DNA of 64,000 nt from Gonatopus flavifemur (Eukaryota; Arthropoda; Insecta; Hymenoptera; Dryinidae), in contig JAFFJZ010000017.1 of assembly GCA_018340375.1 (NCBI GenBank), positions 2,098,001-2,162,000 of the forward strand, written 5' to 3'. The notes beneath the pieces are model-generated. The model did not search any database, was not told the origin of the DNA, and saw only the letters and a program-made list of their open reading frames with translations. The translations under genes and the position numbers were made by a program. This document shows positions 12,646 to 23,887 of the stretch, piece by piece. Within the stretch, counting starts at the first letter, position 1, and every line of letters starts with the position of its first letter.

Positions 12646-13141
12646 TTAATGAATGGTTGAGGAGTCATGCCATCTTGCCGGTTGAACAATGTTGTCACTT
12701 CGGGTAAGGATCTGTAATTCACCGTCATAATCTGAAAGAACTATTTATTTGGATCAAGTATTACTTCCTGGGAGGACAGCAACATTAATTTTTTATATAC
12801 AAACCGTACAATCAGGCCAGAGCTTGTGAGAAAGTGACAACACCTTGCGAAAACTCATCACAGTTTGTGGAAGTGAATAAAATTTTGAATGATTCCAAAA
12901 ATCGATTTCTTCATTTCAATGAATTATGCAGTTCAATCAATCCATGGGTTGTATTGATTCAGTTCAACATTTGTTTTTGAAAAGACATTGTGTTTGCGAC
13001 ATCCTTGTCGAATTCTCGAACCTGTAAAATAAATTATAGTTAGATTTGACATTCACTCTAAAAGAAAAGGAACGATAACTCTTACCTGGGTAGTGACTCC
13101 GAAAGCCCCGCGACAAGTAGACGCGCATCCACAACCGTTTG
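12646..13141 (-). CDS. Candidate three-exon small gene inside CACTA-like element 1
   Basis: On the minus strand a 56-nt exon (13,141-13,086) is bounded by a pyrimidine-rich acceptor (tttttacttacag) and a strong donor (gtaagagtt). It is followed after a 64-nt intron by a segment from 13,021 to a stop at 12,959 with acceptor ttattttacag. A further acceptor (gttctttcag) at 12,732 opens a segment that ends in a stop at 12,646. In the open phase the first two exons read NGCGCASTCRGAFGVTTQ then VREFDKDVANTMSF. This is cysteine-rich at the start, but I recognise no family. No start exon was found. It may be a captured or residual gene tail; splicing is inferred only from consensus sites. Confidence 0.3.
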
Positions 13142-13337
13142 CTGTAAGTAAAAATATATATATATTAGAATAATAAGAATCATTGTATAGCTAAATAACC
13201 GAAACGATACGTGAAATACCTTTACCAACTTACCATAGAAGAATTCTCAAAGGGGTCGGTAATTAAAAACACACACGATAACATTTCAAAGACACTATTA
13301 ACGTACACGCACGAAACCGACAAGCGAAACGATAATT

Positions 13338-13374
13338 CAATGTTTACAACCTGTCAAACAGATTGTAAACATTG
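13338..13374. repeat. Perfect 12-bp hairpin
   Basis: CAATGTTTACAA and TTGTAAACATTG are separated by 13 nt. The hairpin lies at the left edge of the GC-richer block. It could mark the edge of an insertion or form a transcript hairpin; no terminator role is implied in a eukaryote. Confidence 0.5.
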
Positions 13375-14400
13375 CCGGTGACCGCCATAATGTTTTATTA
13401 AAGGCGAATCTCCAAAGGATCCATATCGATCGCCTTGCGGAAATAACAGGAGATAGCCTCTGTTTTAGACAAAGAGACTATGAGTCTTCATGAAGTGCGA
13501 ATCTAGCCGTTAGGATCGCCACTGTCGCTCGCAAGTAAGAATAAGTTTTTCAGGGATTATAAGACGGTACGCCGGGTAGAATAATCACTTCTCAATCTCC
13601 TCAGCTGAAAGGTGTGTTTCACTTGCCCGGTAAGCCCCGTTGACAGATAGGAGCATTGAGATTGTCATTAGACACCGTGATGTGGTTTTGCAGGGACCTT
13701 CTGTCTCTGTTTAGAGTAGGTAGGTTTGTGAAAGGGTGAGTTGTGTTTTACTTTCTCACCACTTAACGCTGGTTAGTCAAGGGGGGTGGAAAGTGTGTTT
13801 TATCTGCTTTTCAACTTAGGGGCAAAGCTCAGCCCAACAGGGGTATTAGCGCAGTAGCCATCCTCTCACGGCTAAAACAAATTTTTGAACAAACCAAAAG
13901 TTCTCACGCGCAGAACATTCCTTTCGGTCTCCCTCTGAGCCAATGGAATTCGATTGCCATTAGAAAATTATCATTCCGTGCTTTACCATCACGAATATAG
14001 ATGTCGTGTCCCTCGCGGACAGTTCATTGGTCAATTCCCTATGAATTAACAAAAGAGACCACTTTCCGTTGGATCCAACTTTTAGTTTATCAATCGCCGC
14101 GTGTGCACACGTTTACTGTTTAAATTTACTGTCAGGATTAAGTTATAGCTAAATACCCGGCATATAAAATTTGTATTTATATTATAAATCACTTAGTTTT
14201 ATTTAACTTTGATATGATTGTATTCAGTAATGATCAACCCTGATGTCATAGGGTTTAATAAACCGAATTTATAATCTACAAGTGTTCATTTTAATAATCT
14301 GTGACGCGTGTTCCCCAACCTTTCTGAAACTTACCCTGGACACCGGCGAGCCAGAGGCACTCATTGAGGGCTAATTAATACTTTTAATTAGAGACGAATA
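13360..14400. other. GC-richer 1-kb block without a reading frame
   Basis: Base composition differs sharply from both sides, and no long frame exists in any phase. It contains a run of control-region-like features: TAAATACCCGGCATATAAAA (TATA-like) near 14,150 and AATAAACC near 14,260. I considered a solo LTR, but could not find TG...CA ends with a target duplication, so the nature is unresolved. Confidence 0.4.
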
Positions 14401-15527
14401 AAATCGTCAGCGTGTCAGTTTGAAACGTCACATGTTGAGAAAATATTCCTTCGATTTGATGAAATAAAATTTTCCATTCAACGACGTAATCCATTATTCC
14501 TATCAAATGATCATCTTTGAATGAACATTGTATATTCGTTCAATAAAAGTTGAACCCGAAAAGATTTAGTTCTTTGATGCAATGACTATTTTTCTCAATA
14601 TTTTGATTCCCATATCTTTCTGTGGATGATGAAAACTCTTTGGATACATATATCATTTTTCTTAATCCAAAGAAATCATTAGTTATCACTGATGAAGAAA
14701 CATTTGTTTCCTTTCAAGAAGTGAAATATTATAGCAAAGATTATATGATACAAAATTTTTGAATAATTGAGATGATAATCTCATACTTATGTCTAAAAAG
14801 CTAAGTAATAGAAATCAAAGAATTATTCATAAGTCAAGAATTGAAGTTTTAATGAAATCGGAAATTTCATTCTCAATGAATGGAATGATTGAAACAAGAT
14901 CTTAGATATCTCTTCAAAGAAATATTTCTTTGGTTTGAAGAAAAAGATTCTAATGAAATCGTTTATTAAATTCTATGATATAACTCATAGAAAAGATGAA
15001 TTCATCATTGCCATGAATATCAGTTATTCAACTCAAAAAACTCAAAATCCGAAGAAGTGTATTTCTTTGGGCTAATGAATTTTTTCTCTCAGTGTATTGA
15101 AGATCAGAATGAATGAACAGATGTACACTTGAATCCATTTTTTGGGATTGAAAAAGATGAAGGAATCTTATTACAATTGAAATATAAAGTGACATTCAAA
15201 TAATATTTAATTTAAATGGAAACCCAATTAAACTATAATTCATTTTCATGCACTGAGAAAAAAAATGTTTTGGACCGATGAATTTTTCTTTGAGTCTAAG
15301 AAATGAATTCATCCAATGGTATCTGTGGAGTTATTGCATGAACTTCATCTAATATGTAATTCACACGGAAATGGTGGGATCATTAATTGGAATATGAGGT
15401 ACTTAGGATTGATGAAAAAGTTATTGGATGGAAAATTTTGATTTCCGAATTCATGGAATATAATTTGATTCAATGAATTATGCATTTGATGGGCTGAAGC
15501 CATTCATAACACTGTAACCCATATAGC

Positions 15528-15891
15528 ACCGGGAGGTTTCCTGAACGTTCAGAAGACGTGCTTGATTTCAAAGAGAACGTGCAAATAACGTCTCAGGATG
15601 TTCTAAAAACGTCGCATGTATGTCCCAGAGACATGCAAATGTCTCGGTTAGTTCTATCTATGTCCCCGTGTGACTTTGTGGTTTTTCAAGGTTAGTTTTC
15701 ATGAAAGTACGTTTAGAAGACATGATGAGAACGTCTGGTAGTAGATAAAAAGAACGTGCTTAGAACGTATTCAAGGATACCAAATGGGAAGGTACTCTAA
15801 ACGTTTGTAAAACTTGCTTCAGCGGGACCAAAACACGCAAAACCAAGAGCACGTTTTCAAAACGTTCAAAGAACTTTCTGTGCTGTCTGGG
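15528..15891. mobile_element. Short CCC/GGG element (CCCATATAGCACCGG)
   Basis: 364 bp with ends CCCATATAGCAC and GTGCTGTCTGGG and AA on both sides. The interior is rich in AACGT words (AACGTTC, AACGTGC, AACGTCT). It belongs to the same end-type set as the elements at 19,775, 21,630, 22,021 and 42,640. Confidence 0.65.
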
Positions 15892-16294
15892 AATAACCAA
15901 CTGTAGTGCCAACATGATAATTTCTCCTTTCAATGAAATATTTGATTATTTGAATAAAAAAAGTTTTAAAATAGGAAAATATCAATATAAATAATATAAA
16001 TATTTCTTGCATTCGAAATAAAATGTTTTCATGAATATGAAATGAAAATTTTCTGTGAATAAATTAATATTTCAAACAATGAATATTCTTCTCTATCTAA
16101 GAAATTATTTCATAGAATGTACAAAGAGATTTTCTAATCCTTCAGAGAACTTATTGATATAAATAAATCTTTCTTCGAATAAATGAAATTCATTTTGATT
16201 GGATGACTGATATTTTACAAAATTTCCAGAATAAAAAGGAATAAGCAGGAGTCAGAGCATTCGTGTGATCTATAGTTCATTTGAAACAATTGGA

Positions 16295-16390
16295 TTATTC
16301 GATCAGATGATCAATATGATCAAGAAGTTCGAAGAAACTGTTTTTCTCTGCGATCAAGTCATATCCGTTGATGATGTTCGATGCCGGAAC
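16295..16390 (-). CDS. Candidate terminal exon inside CACTA-like element 2
   Basis: A 96-nt open segment on the minus strand starts after the acceptor atatttctttcag and ends at TAA. Read in the open phase it gives 31 residues with the core VPASNIINGYDLIAEK and an acidic-hydrophobic tail. It sits at the same place relative to the shared AGCTTGTGAGAAAGTG block as the segment at 12,731 in element 1, which also has a tyrosine-aspartate pair near its start. Function is unknown and no upstream exon was found. Confidence 0.25.
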   Translation of the reverse strand, partial: VPASNIINGYDLIAEKNSFFELLDHIDHLIE

Positions 16391-17390
16391 CTGAAAGAAA
16401 TATTTATTAGGATGGAACATCACTTACTATAGGTTTACGGTGAATTAGTTCTTTATATGCGAACTGCACTGCAGGAAGATAGCTTGTGAGAAAGTGTTGC
16501 CACCTTCTGAGAAGTAAACGCAATTTGTCGGAGTGAATTCAATACACTTTTATTTCAAAAACATATTTCTTTGGTTCAATGAATTCATAAATTCGATCGA
16601 TCTATCCATTTTATGGGCTCGATGAAACCTTTATTTGCAAAAAGCTTTGAAATTTTGCAGAATGTATAGAATTTTGACCTCATCAAACGTGGTATTGACG
16701 AGAATAATCAGGTTGACAGTTTATTGACTAGAATCCTTCTTCAATCATAAATGAAAATTTTTAATGAGCTAATTTTTTAGATGTTACTGAAGTTTGAATC
16801 GTTTATTGAAACTAATTAACCATCGAATAAGATAATATTCAACTATTAAAGCCCAAAAATCTTGCAGTACATTATTTAAACGATGTTTCTGGTGGCAAAG
16901 AATTGATTCGAAAAGATATGTAACCATGATTTATCAGATTTCGTGAGTTTTGATTTTCGTTTTGTTTCTTTAAATGATTCAAACTCCGAGAACACATTTA
17001 TTAGCATGAATAAAATAGCTTCATCCGATTTGAATTCCCAAATCATGGGTTATAATACTTCATTTTATTGATTTCAAAACTATCCAAACCATCATTGTTC
17101 ATATGAAATCTGTTCTATAAAATAGATTTTATCCAAAGAAATTGCTCTGTAGTTTGAACAGAAGAAGTATCTCCTTGTGATCATGAATTTAGTTTTCTGT
17201 TGAAAAAATAGAACTCTCGGAATCAAAATTCACAACTATTCGGTATATGATTTGATTTTATTATCCGAACAAAACCACTTGTATTGAAATGAATGAGATT
17301 ATTATACTCTCAACTAACTGTACCAGTTTATGAATAACAGTATTTTTGGTCCTATAACTTGATGTTCTTGAATATAATAATTATTTTATC

Positions 17391-17772
17391 CCCTAGTAAA
17401 AAACGAACATATATGACCCATACATAATCCATACATAATACATATAAAATTCATATATGATTCATATATGAAAATGCATAGAATCATATACAATCCATAT
17501 TTAATCCATATGTGATCCATATATGATCATATTCGACTCATATATAATCCATATAAAATCCATGTACGAAAAATATTTCATATGTGACAGAATTTTTTCA
17601 CATGTATGGGAAAGTCTTGCATCGAAAGGTCATATATGGATTCTGTATGGGCCATATATGATCATATACGGATTCAATATGGATTGCGTATGAATTATAT
17701 ATGGTCATATATGACCATGTATGGTTTCTATATGCTTTATGTATGTTCTTATATGATTCATTTTTACTAGGG
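17391..17772. mobile_element. Short CCC/GGG element with CATATATGAT core repeats
   Basis: Ends CCCTAGTAAAAA and TTTTTACTAGGG, with TC duplicated on both sides (382 bp). The left half repeats TCATATATGA/ATCCATA-type words and the right half carries the complementary versions, so the whole element can fold. It is noncoding. Confidence 0.75.
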
Positions 17773-18261
17773 TCAACCTGATCTTGCGTTGTTTTTCTCA
17801 TGATGGAAGGAGTTCATCATTCGTAAGCCATGTCTATTCATTTTATGAAATATATTTTCACTTGGAGTCAATAATTATTCTGGTGAAGAAAACAATAATC
17901 ATGTCAAATACATGATTGTTGAGAATTTCAAATACTAAGTATAATCAACCTCGATTTCCATACGAAACTTTACGTTATAAAATTGAAGTTGTATTTCATT
18001 GATTTTCACTTTGGAATTCATCAAATCAGAGTTATAAATCAGATAAAAGATGATATTGACAAAAATAATTGGTTATTCAGTCAATAGAGTGTGTTTTCAA
18101 TTTCAAAAAATAAATTTCAATGAGCTGATTTGATAGTATGAATGAAACGACTTTTTATGGTTATGAAATTATTTTAGAGTCAAAAAGACATTTATTTAAT
18201 GCAATGAAATGGGAATCAATTAAATCAATTACATTAATTCAAAGAATTTTTTTTCTCAGTG

Positions 18262-18621
18262 TGCATTAAAGCGGATACAACAAATCCCCATTCAGGCCCG
18301 ATGTCAAAAAGCGGTGCAGAAAATGACATTGAAAGTGGATAGAAATGAATACTAAGTTCATCCAATTTCGTGTCGGATTTTCCCTTTTCCTAATCCATTT
18401 TCGTGGATTAAACGATTAAATGAATCCACATTGAGATGGCGAAATTAATTTGGTTACTATAACCAACCATTTGGTTATCATAACCGAACAAGTCTTACCA
18501 TATTATATCAATACCATAACCAAATCTATCGAGGTTCAGTGACCATACAAAAGTTGTCTCGCCTGAACGAATAGTTCTCACAACCAACCCTTCAATAGCC
18601 AATTGTTTTCAGTTATCCTAA
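18262..18621. repeat. Degraded 187-bp repeat copy and GGTTAT..ATAACC repeats
   Basis: The first part continues the split tandem repeat. From 18,450 to 18,600 there are repeated short inverted words (TTGGTTACTATAACCAAC, TTGGTTATCATAACC) followed by CATTTTTTTCCGTG. This looks like the subterminal region and end of another DNA element. Its partner end was not found. Confidence 0.4.
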
Positions 18622-19774
18622 CTATATCATTTTTTTCCGTGTGTGTCCTATAAGATTGCTTCTCCTTTTCACGATGTATTTCAAAAGATTTCTTTCTTCA
18701 TTTATCTGCTCGAGTACTTCTTCATTTTTGACTTTGTCTATCCATTTTATTCTGAGCATCCTCCTATAACACCACATTCCAAAAGCTTCAAGTCTTCGTT
18801 GATCAGTTTTCCCCATTGTCCAATTTTCGCAACCATATAATGCTGTGCTCCAAACATAACTTTTCAAGAATTTCTTCCTTACTTCCAAGCTTATATTTTT
18901 TGAGCATAATAACTGTTTCTTTTGGTAAAAAGCCTGTTTCCCTTGTGCTATTCTTGCTCTTATCTCTTTCGCTTTTGCCGTTTTCTGTGATTATGCTTCC
19001 TAGATATTTGAATTCTTTCACCTGTTCAATTGTCTCGGTATCTATTTTGATTTTCGTTCTTCTCGCTGTTTTCGCTGCTGTACACATCATGAACTTTGTT
19101 TTGTCTTTATTTATATTCATACAATAGTTTTCCAATAATATTGTTCTCATAGTGTTGAGAATATTTTCTAGCTCAGTACTACTCGTGGCAAGTATAGCTA
19201 TGTCATCCGCGAATCTCAACATACTTATATTTTCTCCCTGAATCTGTAATTTCGAATGAATTTCCTCCTTCACTTCGCTCATTGCTTCTTCTATATATAA
19301 ATTGAAAATCAGTGGCGATAATGAACATCCTTGTCTCACCCCTCTTCTTATTTGTGCTTCCCCTTCCTGACCCTCTATGTCTATTATTGCACTTTGATTC
19401 TTATATAATTCGTATATTATTCTTCTATCTTTATAATTTATTCCCACCTTCTTCAGGATCGCAAACATCTTCTCCCAGTCCACATTATCGAAAGCCTTTT
19501 GTATATCTACAAAACCTATGTACACAGATTTCTTCAGCGCTATCCTTTTCTCTATTACTGCCCTAAGTGCTAAAATTGCTTCTCGCGTTCCCCTATTTTT
19601 TCTGAAACCAAATTGATCTTCTGCCAATCTACTCTCTATTTCATTTTCCATCCTCCTGTATATAATTTTGGTCAGTATTTTCGAAGCATGTGAAGTTAAA
19701 CTGATCGTTCTGTAGTTCTCACATTTGTCTGCCCCTTGTTTTTTCGGGATAGCGACAATTTCATTCTTTTGGTT
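18622..19774 (-). pseudogene. Non-LTR retrotransposon reverse transcriptase, truncated copy
   Basis: The minus strand encodes the RT palm and thumb of an APE-type non-LTR element. Visible motifs are NYRTISLTSHASKILTKII, the GFVDIQKAFDNV motif A region, RRGVRQGCSLSPLIFNLYI, and the catalytic LRFADDIAI (motif C, FADD). A C-terminal RRLEAFGMWCYRRMLRIKW tail lies in a different phase (18,622-18,888), so a frameshift occurs near 18,880-18,950. The endonuclease and the first part of RT are missing: homology starts at the first residues before IPKKQGADKCENYR, exactly where a CCC/GGG element begins (19,775). The sequence upstream of that element is not retrotransposon. Same family as the longer copy at 48,998-51,952; an RTE-like clade is likely but not proven. 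Confidence 0.85.
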
Positions 19775-19964
19775 CCCATATAACGTCTCGAAAATGTGCT
19801 GAAAACGTACCATAGCATGTGTAAACAATGTTCGCAAAACGTGCTCCCCAACACGTTGAATGAATGTTCCTAAGACGTTTGGAAAATATGCTTTTGGAAA
19901 CCAACATCTGTGGGACTTTGGACACGTTTTTAAAACGTTTTGAGAACTTTCGGTGCTGTTTGGG
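19775..19964. mobile_element. Short CCC/GGG element abutting the RT fragment
   Basis: 190 bp with ends CCCATATAACGTCTCG and CGGTGCTGTTTGGG. Its interior is AACGT-rich and resembles the 15,528 element (TTTTAAAACGTTTTGAGAAC matches TTTTCAAAACGTTCAAAGAAC in type). The target duplication is imperfect (TT/TA). It forms the exact 5' boundary of the truncated RT. Confidence 0.6.
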
Positions 19965-20159
19965 TATGTCCAATGAAAATATCCAATGACAAAATATCCA
20001 AAAATTTGGAAAAATATGACATGAATAATTTTTTTTTCGTTCAAGAACAAGGAAATTGAAAATCAAATATATCTCCTAGAGCATTCCCAACAAACACAAC
20101 CTCCATATAAAACTTGACGAAAAATGTTGCATGAGAAGTTTTTTAGATATCTATGAGAT

Positions 20160-20308
20160 CCCAGATAACATGTTGAAGCTCCCCCCTAGGTTCACGTGCA
20201 ATTTGCGTGCAAAAGCTTATCCATGTGCGTCGCTTCGTGACTGTACAAGCATATTGCGCGCAAATCCTTATCCATGTGCGTCACTTTGTGAGAGCATGTT
20301 TTCTGGGG
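20160..20308. mobile_element. Short CCC/GGG element with a 38-bp internal direct repeat
   Basis: Ends CCCAGATAACATG and CATGTTTTCTGGG, with AT duplicated on both sides. Internally, CTTATCCATGTGCGTCGCTT and CTTATCCATGTGCGTCACTT are direct repeats, each preceded by TTGCG(T/C)GCAAA. Noncoding. Confidence 0.65.
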
Positions 20309-21629
20309 ATATATTTTAAAAAATGATGTCAAAAAAACATATATTAAATATCTAAAAGACGTTTTATACAACATATTTTTCACATAAAATATTTGAAATG
20401 TTCTTGAGGTTTGAATCATTTATGAAAACAAAACCAAAATCCAAGCTTATAAAATGTGATAAATCATCGATGTCTATCTCCTCGAATTAACTCTTTGCTG
20501 CCGGAAACATCGTTGGAAAATTTTTTGGATATTGAACAGCTGAGTATTTCGTGAATCGATTACTAATTTGTTTCAATAAACGATTCAAACTTCAGCAACA
20601 TTATTTGAATATAGCATGCGAATGTGTTTAGAGTAAACTTGGGTGAGATGATGCATTTTCCCGCTTCAGTACAGCTTGAAATAATACATGAAATCCTGTT
20701 CACTCAAGAAAGGTATGAAGGTTCACTTGAAATCTTTATATCTTCCTCGAGTGAACAAAGTTTTATTTATATTTCATGCTGTAGCGAAGCGGCAAAGTGC
20801 ATTATCTTACCCTAATTTATTGTATAGGATTCCAAAAGTTCTTCGATGATCAGAAAAATGTTTGGCATTGTCACAGTGTCGTCCTTGTTGACGATTTCAA
20901 ATGGGAATTAATTGGACATAGAAACAAACATAAGTATAGACATCGAATGCGAATTTTATCCATTTCAGTCAGTTTCTATCTGACGTTCTAAACAGGGATA
21001 TCATCCGTACTCCTAATATCGTTCATTGTAATATGTAATATTGTATTAAATATCAGGAAAAAATTTTACCGTCAGATATGAAGTTTAAAAATAAACTTGG
21101 GACAAGAATTAACCAGTCATATAGTTTTTAAATCGTAAGCGTCTTACGTTGAATTGTTAAAAGAAATGAAACTTTCTTCCGTTTTATGAATATGTATTTA
21201 GGTATATATATGTATGCACGTTTACATCAGTATAGCTTGATTGTAGCGTGGGCGTTTGAGGCCTGGTTTTAACCGTGATTTTGTAATGGCGCGCATTGCA
21301 CGGGGCCTGATTTCCAGCATTAAAAGCGTTTCATGAAGATCTCGATCTCTCCATCTCTGTTTTCACTTGATTCGTATCTTTTTCGTTGCTTTCCACTGAA
21401 ACCTTCGCACGCATGAAAATTAATAGTTACGTGAGTTGTCGCGACAGGCGAGCATTGGTATCTGCCAAAGCTTCGTCTTATCCGTGTTTATCGTAAATAA
21501 TGGAGGCGGAGAGCAAGGAGAACGGGTCTCGCCTCTCCAATGTTCTTTAAATGAATTAATATTCTCTCCATTCTTGACAATCATAATACTTTTATATCAA
21601 TAATATAATATCATATATTTTATTTAATC
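20309..21629. other. AT-rich region, nothing recognised
   Basis: Only short unconvincing frames (20,624-20,991). A GC-richer 300-bp patch at about 21,235-21,540 (gcgtgggcgtttgaggcctgg onward) might be a fragment of unique or old element sequence. I see no motif, tRNA or clear repeat in it. Confidence 0.4.
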
Positions 21630-21845
21630 ACCCAAGTAGCACAAGAACTTCTCAAATATGCTATGGTGACTCCATGGATGTGGAGGGATGTGAGAATGAG
21701 ACTTTTTTGGATAAATTCGTTAAGATATTCTACGGAGGTGCATAGCACATAATTATTCCAAACAGTCTCATTTGGAGGTTCTACGCATGTTCGTAGGATT
21801 TTCCAAACACGCTCTTAGCATTTCTAACCTCTTCTGCTACTTGGG
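21630..21845. mobile_element. Short CCC/GGG element (CCCAAGTAGCAC)
   Basis: 216 bp with ends CCCAAGTAGCACAAGA and TCTGCTACTTGGG and CA duplicated on both sides. Noncoding interior with direct words such as TTCTACG(G/C)A. Same end type as the 15,528 and 42,640 elements. Confidence 0.7.
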
Positions 21846-22020
21846 CAACTGTCAATTATTTTCTTCACTTTGGCGGATAATGTTGCCAAGTTGCAGTAAA
21901 AATTCCAAACGAGTAGTGTAGCACATATGAAGTCTTTGAGGTTGCAATAACTTGTTCAATTTACTTAGGTGCCATTCTATCTTTGAATGGAAACAATCGA
22001 AAATCTGTTGCAAATGCAAA

Positions 22021-22127
22021 CCCAAGGAACACCAATGTGCGTCAAATATTCTCCGAACGTTCTTAGAATATTTAAATGTCCTGCGAACATTCTCAAAATG
22101 TTAGACGCACGTTTTGTGCTACTAGGG
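22021..22127. mobile_element. Very short CCC/GGG element
   Basis: 107 bp. The left end CCCAAGGAACACCAATGTGC and the reverse complement of the right end CCCTAGTAGCACAAAACGTG are similar, and AA flanks both sides. The interior ATTCTC..AACGTTCTTAGAA folds on itself. Confidence 0.6.
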
Positions 22128-23887
22128 AATTTACTTATTTTCATTTCATCAAGATTATATAGCAATATTTCCATTTACTCATTACAATTTTTGATAAAAT
22201 CGGAACTTTGAAGAATAGCTTTCCCTTCCATCATGGTTTATCACAATTTATCTTTGAATATCTGAAAGATGTATACAAAATTTCTAACATGATTAAAAGA
22301 TAGTTCAGTTTCAACAAGAAAGCGAATCAAAATATATATTCGTGTCTTGTGACTTCAATATCCTGTAAATCATCGAAACTTTTGAACAAACTCAGCTTTT
22401 ATAATTGGAAGTGTCGTGTACTGTCACGGAAGTCTTTGGATCTGTGGGCGATATTAACGTCACCTATTTTAAAAGTTGAAAGATCCACACGCGTATTCAC
22501 ACGCAGTGGGAGGTATAATAATTCAAATGAATAAAGGATTTATCATATAAAGTGATTTTTATCACAAGCAAGGAAGAGAGATTCTGAATGGAAATTATTG
22601 AGAGAATTTACTTGACGAAGATGGCGAATGTTTTATGCAGCACGCCAAAGAGGTCGAAGGATTATTATTGAAAAAAATGTATAAATTTGTAAATCTTATT
22701 TTCATTTGAAAATCAGAGATGTCGATTTGTACGGTGCAAGTCATCCGGAGGGCAAAGATCATCTCATTTCAAAATACAATATGTGTGTACTATATACATC
22801 ATATTCGTTTGTTTGATTCTCTTACCATTCGAGATGAAGGTAGATAGCGGTCATAAATAAGTGATGGAATACTCTGAGTCGTGCATTGTGCAATTGTACT
22901 TATACATTCATTATATATTATCCTGTATTTCGAAGCTTATGTCTACACTGGATGCTCCCAACATTGGTGCAAATTATGCAAACTCAATAAAAAGTGAAGG
23001 GATACGAATATTGAAATTTTACAATTTGTAAAATTTGCATGAATATCGGAAACACCCACTGAAGAAAATGAGCCAGCAGTATGTGCCATTTAAACAGCAC
23101 CTTGTGGATAGAGACGGAACAGATGAATATCAACAATCAAAAATAGGTATCCATGCGGAAAAAATGAATCATTCAAATTTTCCATGATGTACACCAGGGC
23201 CCGTTTAAGACTCCTCAAGGTCCCGGGGATATTTTTCACCTGAAGACCCTGGTGGAACAATTCGGAATAATTCTCTGAAGAACTCTCTAAAAGTCTTCAG
23301 AACTCTGAATAAGACTTTTAAAGAGTTATTTAGAGAATTATTCCGAATTGTTACACAAGGGGACCCTAAGATTACAAAAATAGACTTACAGATATATTCC
23401 AAGGGGAAAAACTGTCAAAATTATATATAATTTGTATATGATTCAATATAGCTTATATATAATTTGTGTATAGTTCAATATAGTTTATATATAATTTGAA
23501 AGATTTCTCCACTCGGAATATGGACATAAAAATTCAATCATAGTTAAGGACCATGGAGTCTTTCAAGAAATGGACAAAATTTTGTTACGTACTTTCTGAT
23601 CAACTAAACAATGAATACAAATCTTAAATCCGCAGTAATGAAGTACATTGCTAAAATTGAGCTTTAAATATGAAATTGAAACTGCAAATGATTTCTAAGA
23701 ATTATGCAAACGATCATAAACATATTACACGCAGAAACCTGCAGCTCGAAAGGATAGTAATCTTCAATAGAAAGTTGGAGAATATTTCTTAAAATCTGAG
23801 AATTTTTTTAAGTTCGTAATAAACATAACACGGTTCAGATTTCTCTTGAATATTGCTCAAAAAACAATGAAAAATTATCAATACTTA
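22128..23887. other. AT-rich region with one hairpin, otherwise unexplained
   Basis: No supported frame. An imperfect ~100-bp palindrome lies at 23,251-23,351 (GAACAATTCGGAATAATTCTC against its inverse), probably a small foldback MITE. Tandem words ATATAGTTTATATATAATTTG occur at about 23,430-23,500. Confidence 0.45.

Larger units (their letters stand above)
12187..15094. mobile_element. CACTA-like element 1 (CAC.GAGA ends, TA duplication)
   Basis: The left end CACAGAGAAAAAAAAATTC and the right end, which in reverse complement reads CACTGAGAGAAAAAATTC, are inverted copies. The dinucleotide TA flanks both sides, and the empty site is preserved in the adjacent 187-bp repeat. CACTG ends with 2-3-bp duplications are typical of animal EnSpm/CACTA elements. 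No full transposase is present. The interior holds repeated ATTTCTTTG.. words, a candidate set of minus-strand exons (12,646-13,141) and a GC-richer 1-kb block. Confidence 0.75.
15251..18261. mobile_element. CACTA-like element 2 (CACTGAGAAAAAAAAT ends, TG duplication)
   Basis: Ends CACTGAGAAAAAAAATG at 15,251 and (reverse complement) CACTGAGAAAAAAAATTC ending at 18,261. TG is duplicated at 15,249-15,250 and 18,262-18,263. It shares internal stretches with element 1, such as AGCTTGTGAGAAAGTG followed by a minus-strand TTTCTTTCAG acceptor, so the two are related. Two short CCC/GGG elements (15,528 and 17,391) have inserted into it. No transposase was found. Confidence 0.75.

Noticed and set aside
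13360..14300. Solo LTR in the GC-richer block
   Set aside because: No TG...CA ends with matching target duplication could be found, so it is left as unresolved.
19765..20050. N-terminal extension of the truncated reverse transcriptase frame
   Set aside because: It reads through a CCC/GGG element and AT-rich flank. Homology to the longer copy begins only at about 19,770.
20131..20419. Short frames on both strands at 20,131-20,419
   Set aside because: They lie in the CCC/GGG element with internal direct repeats; no motif.
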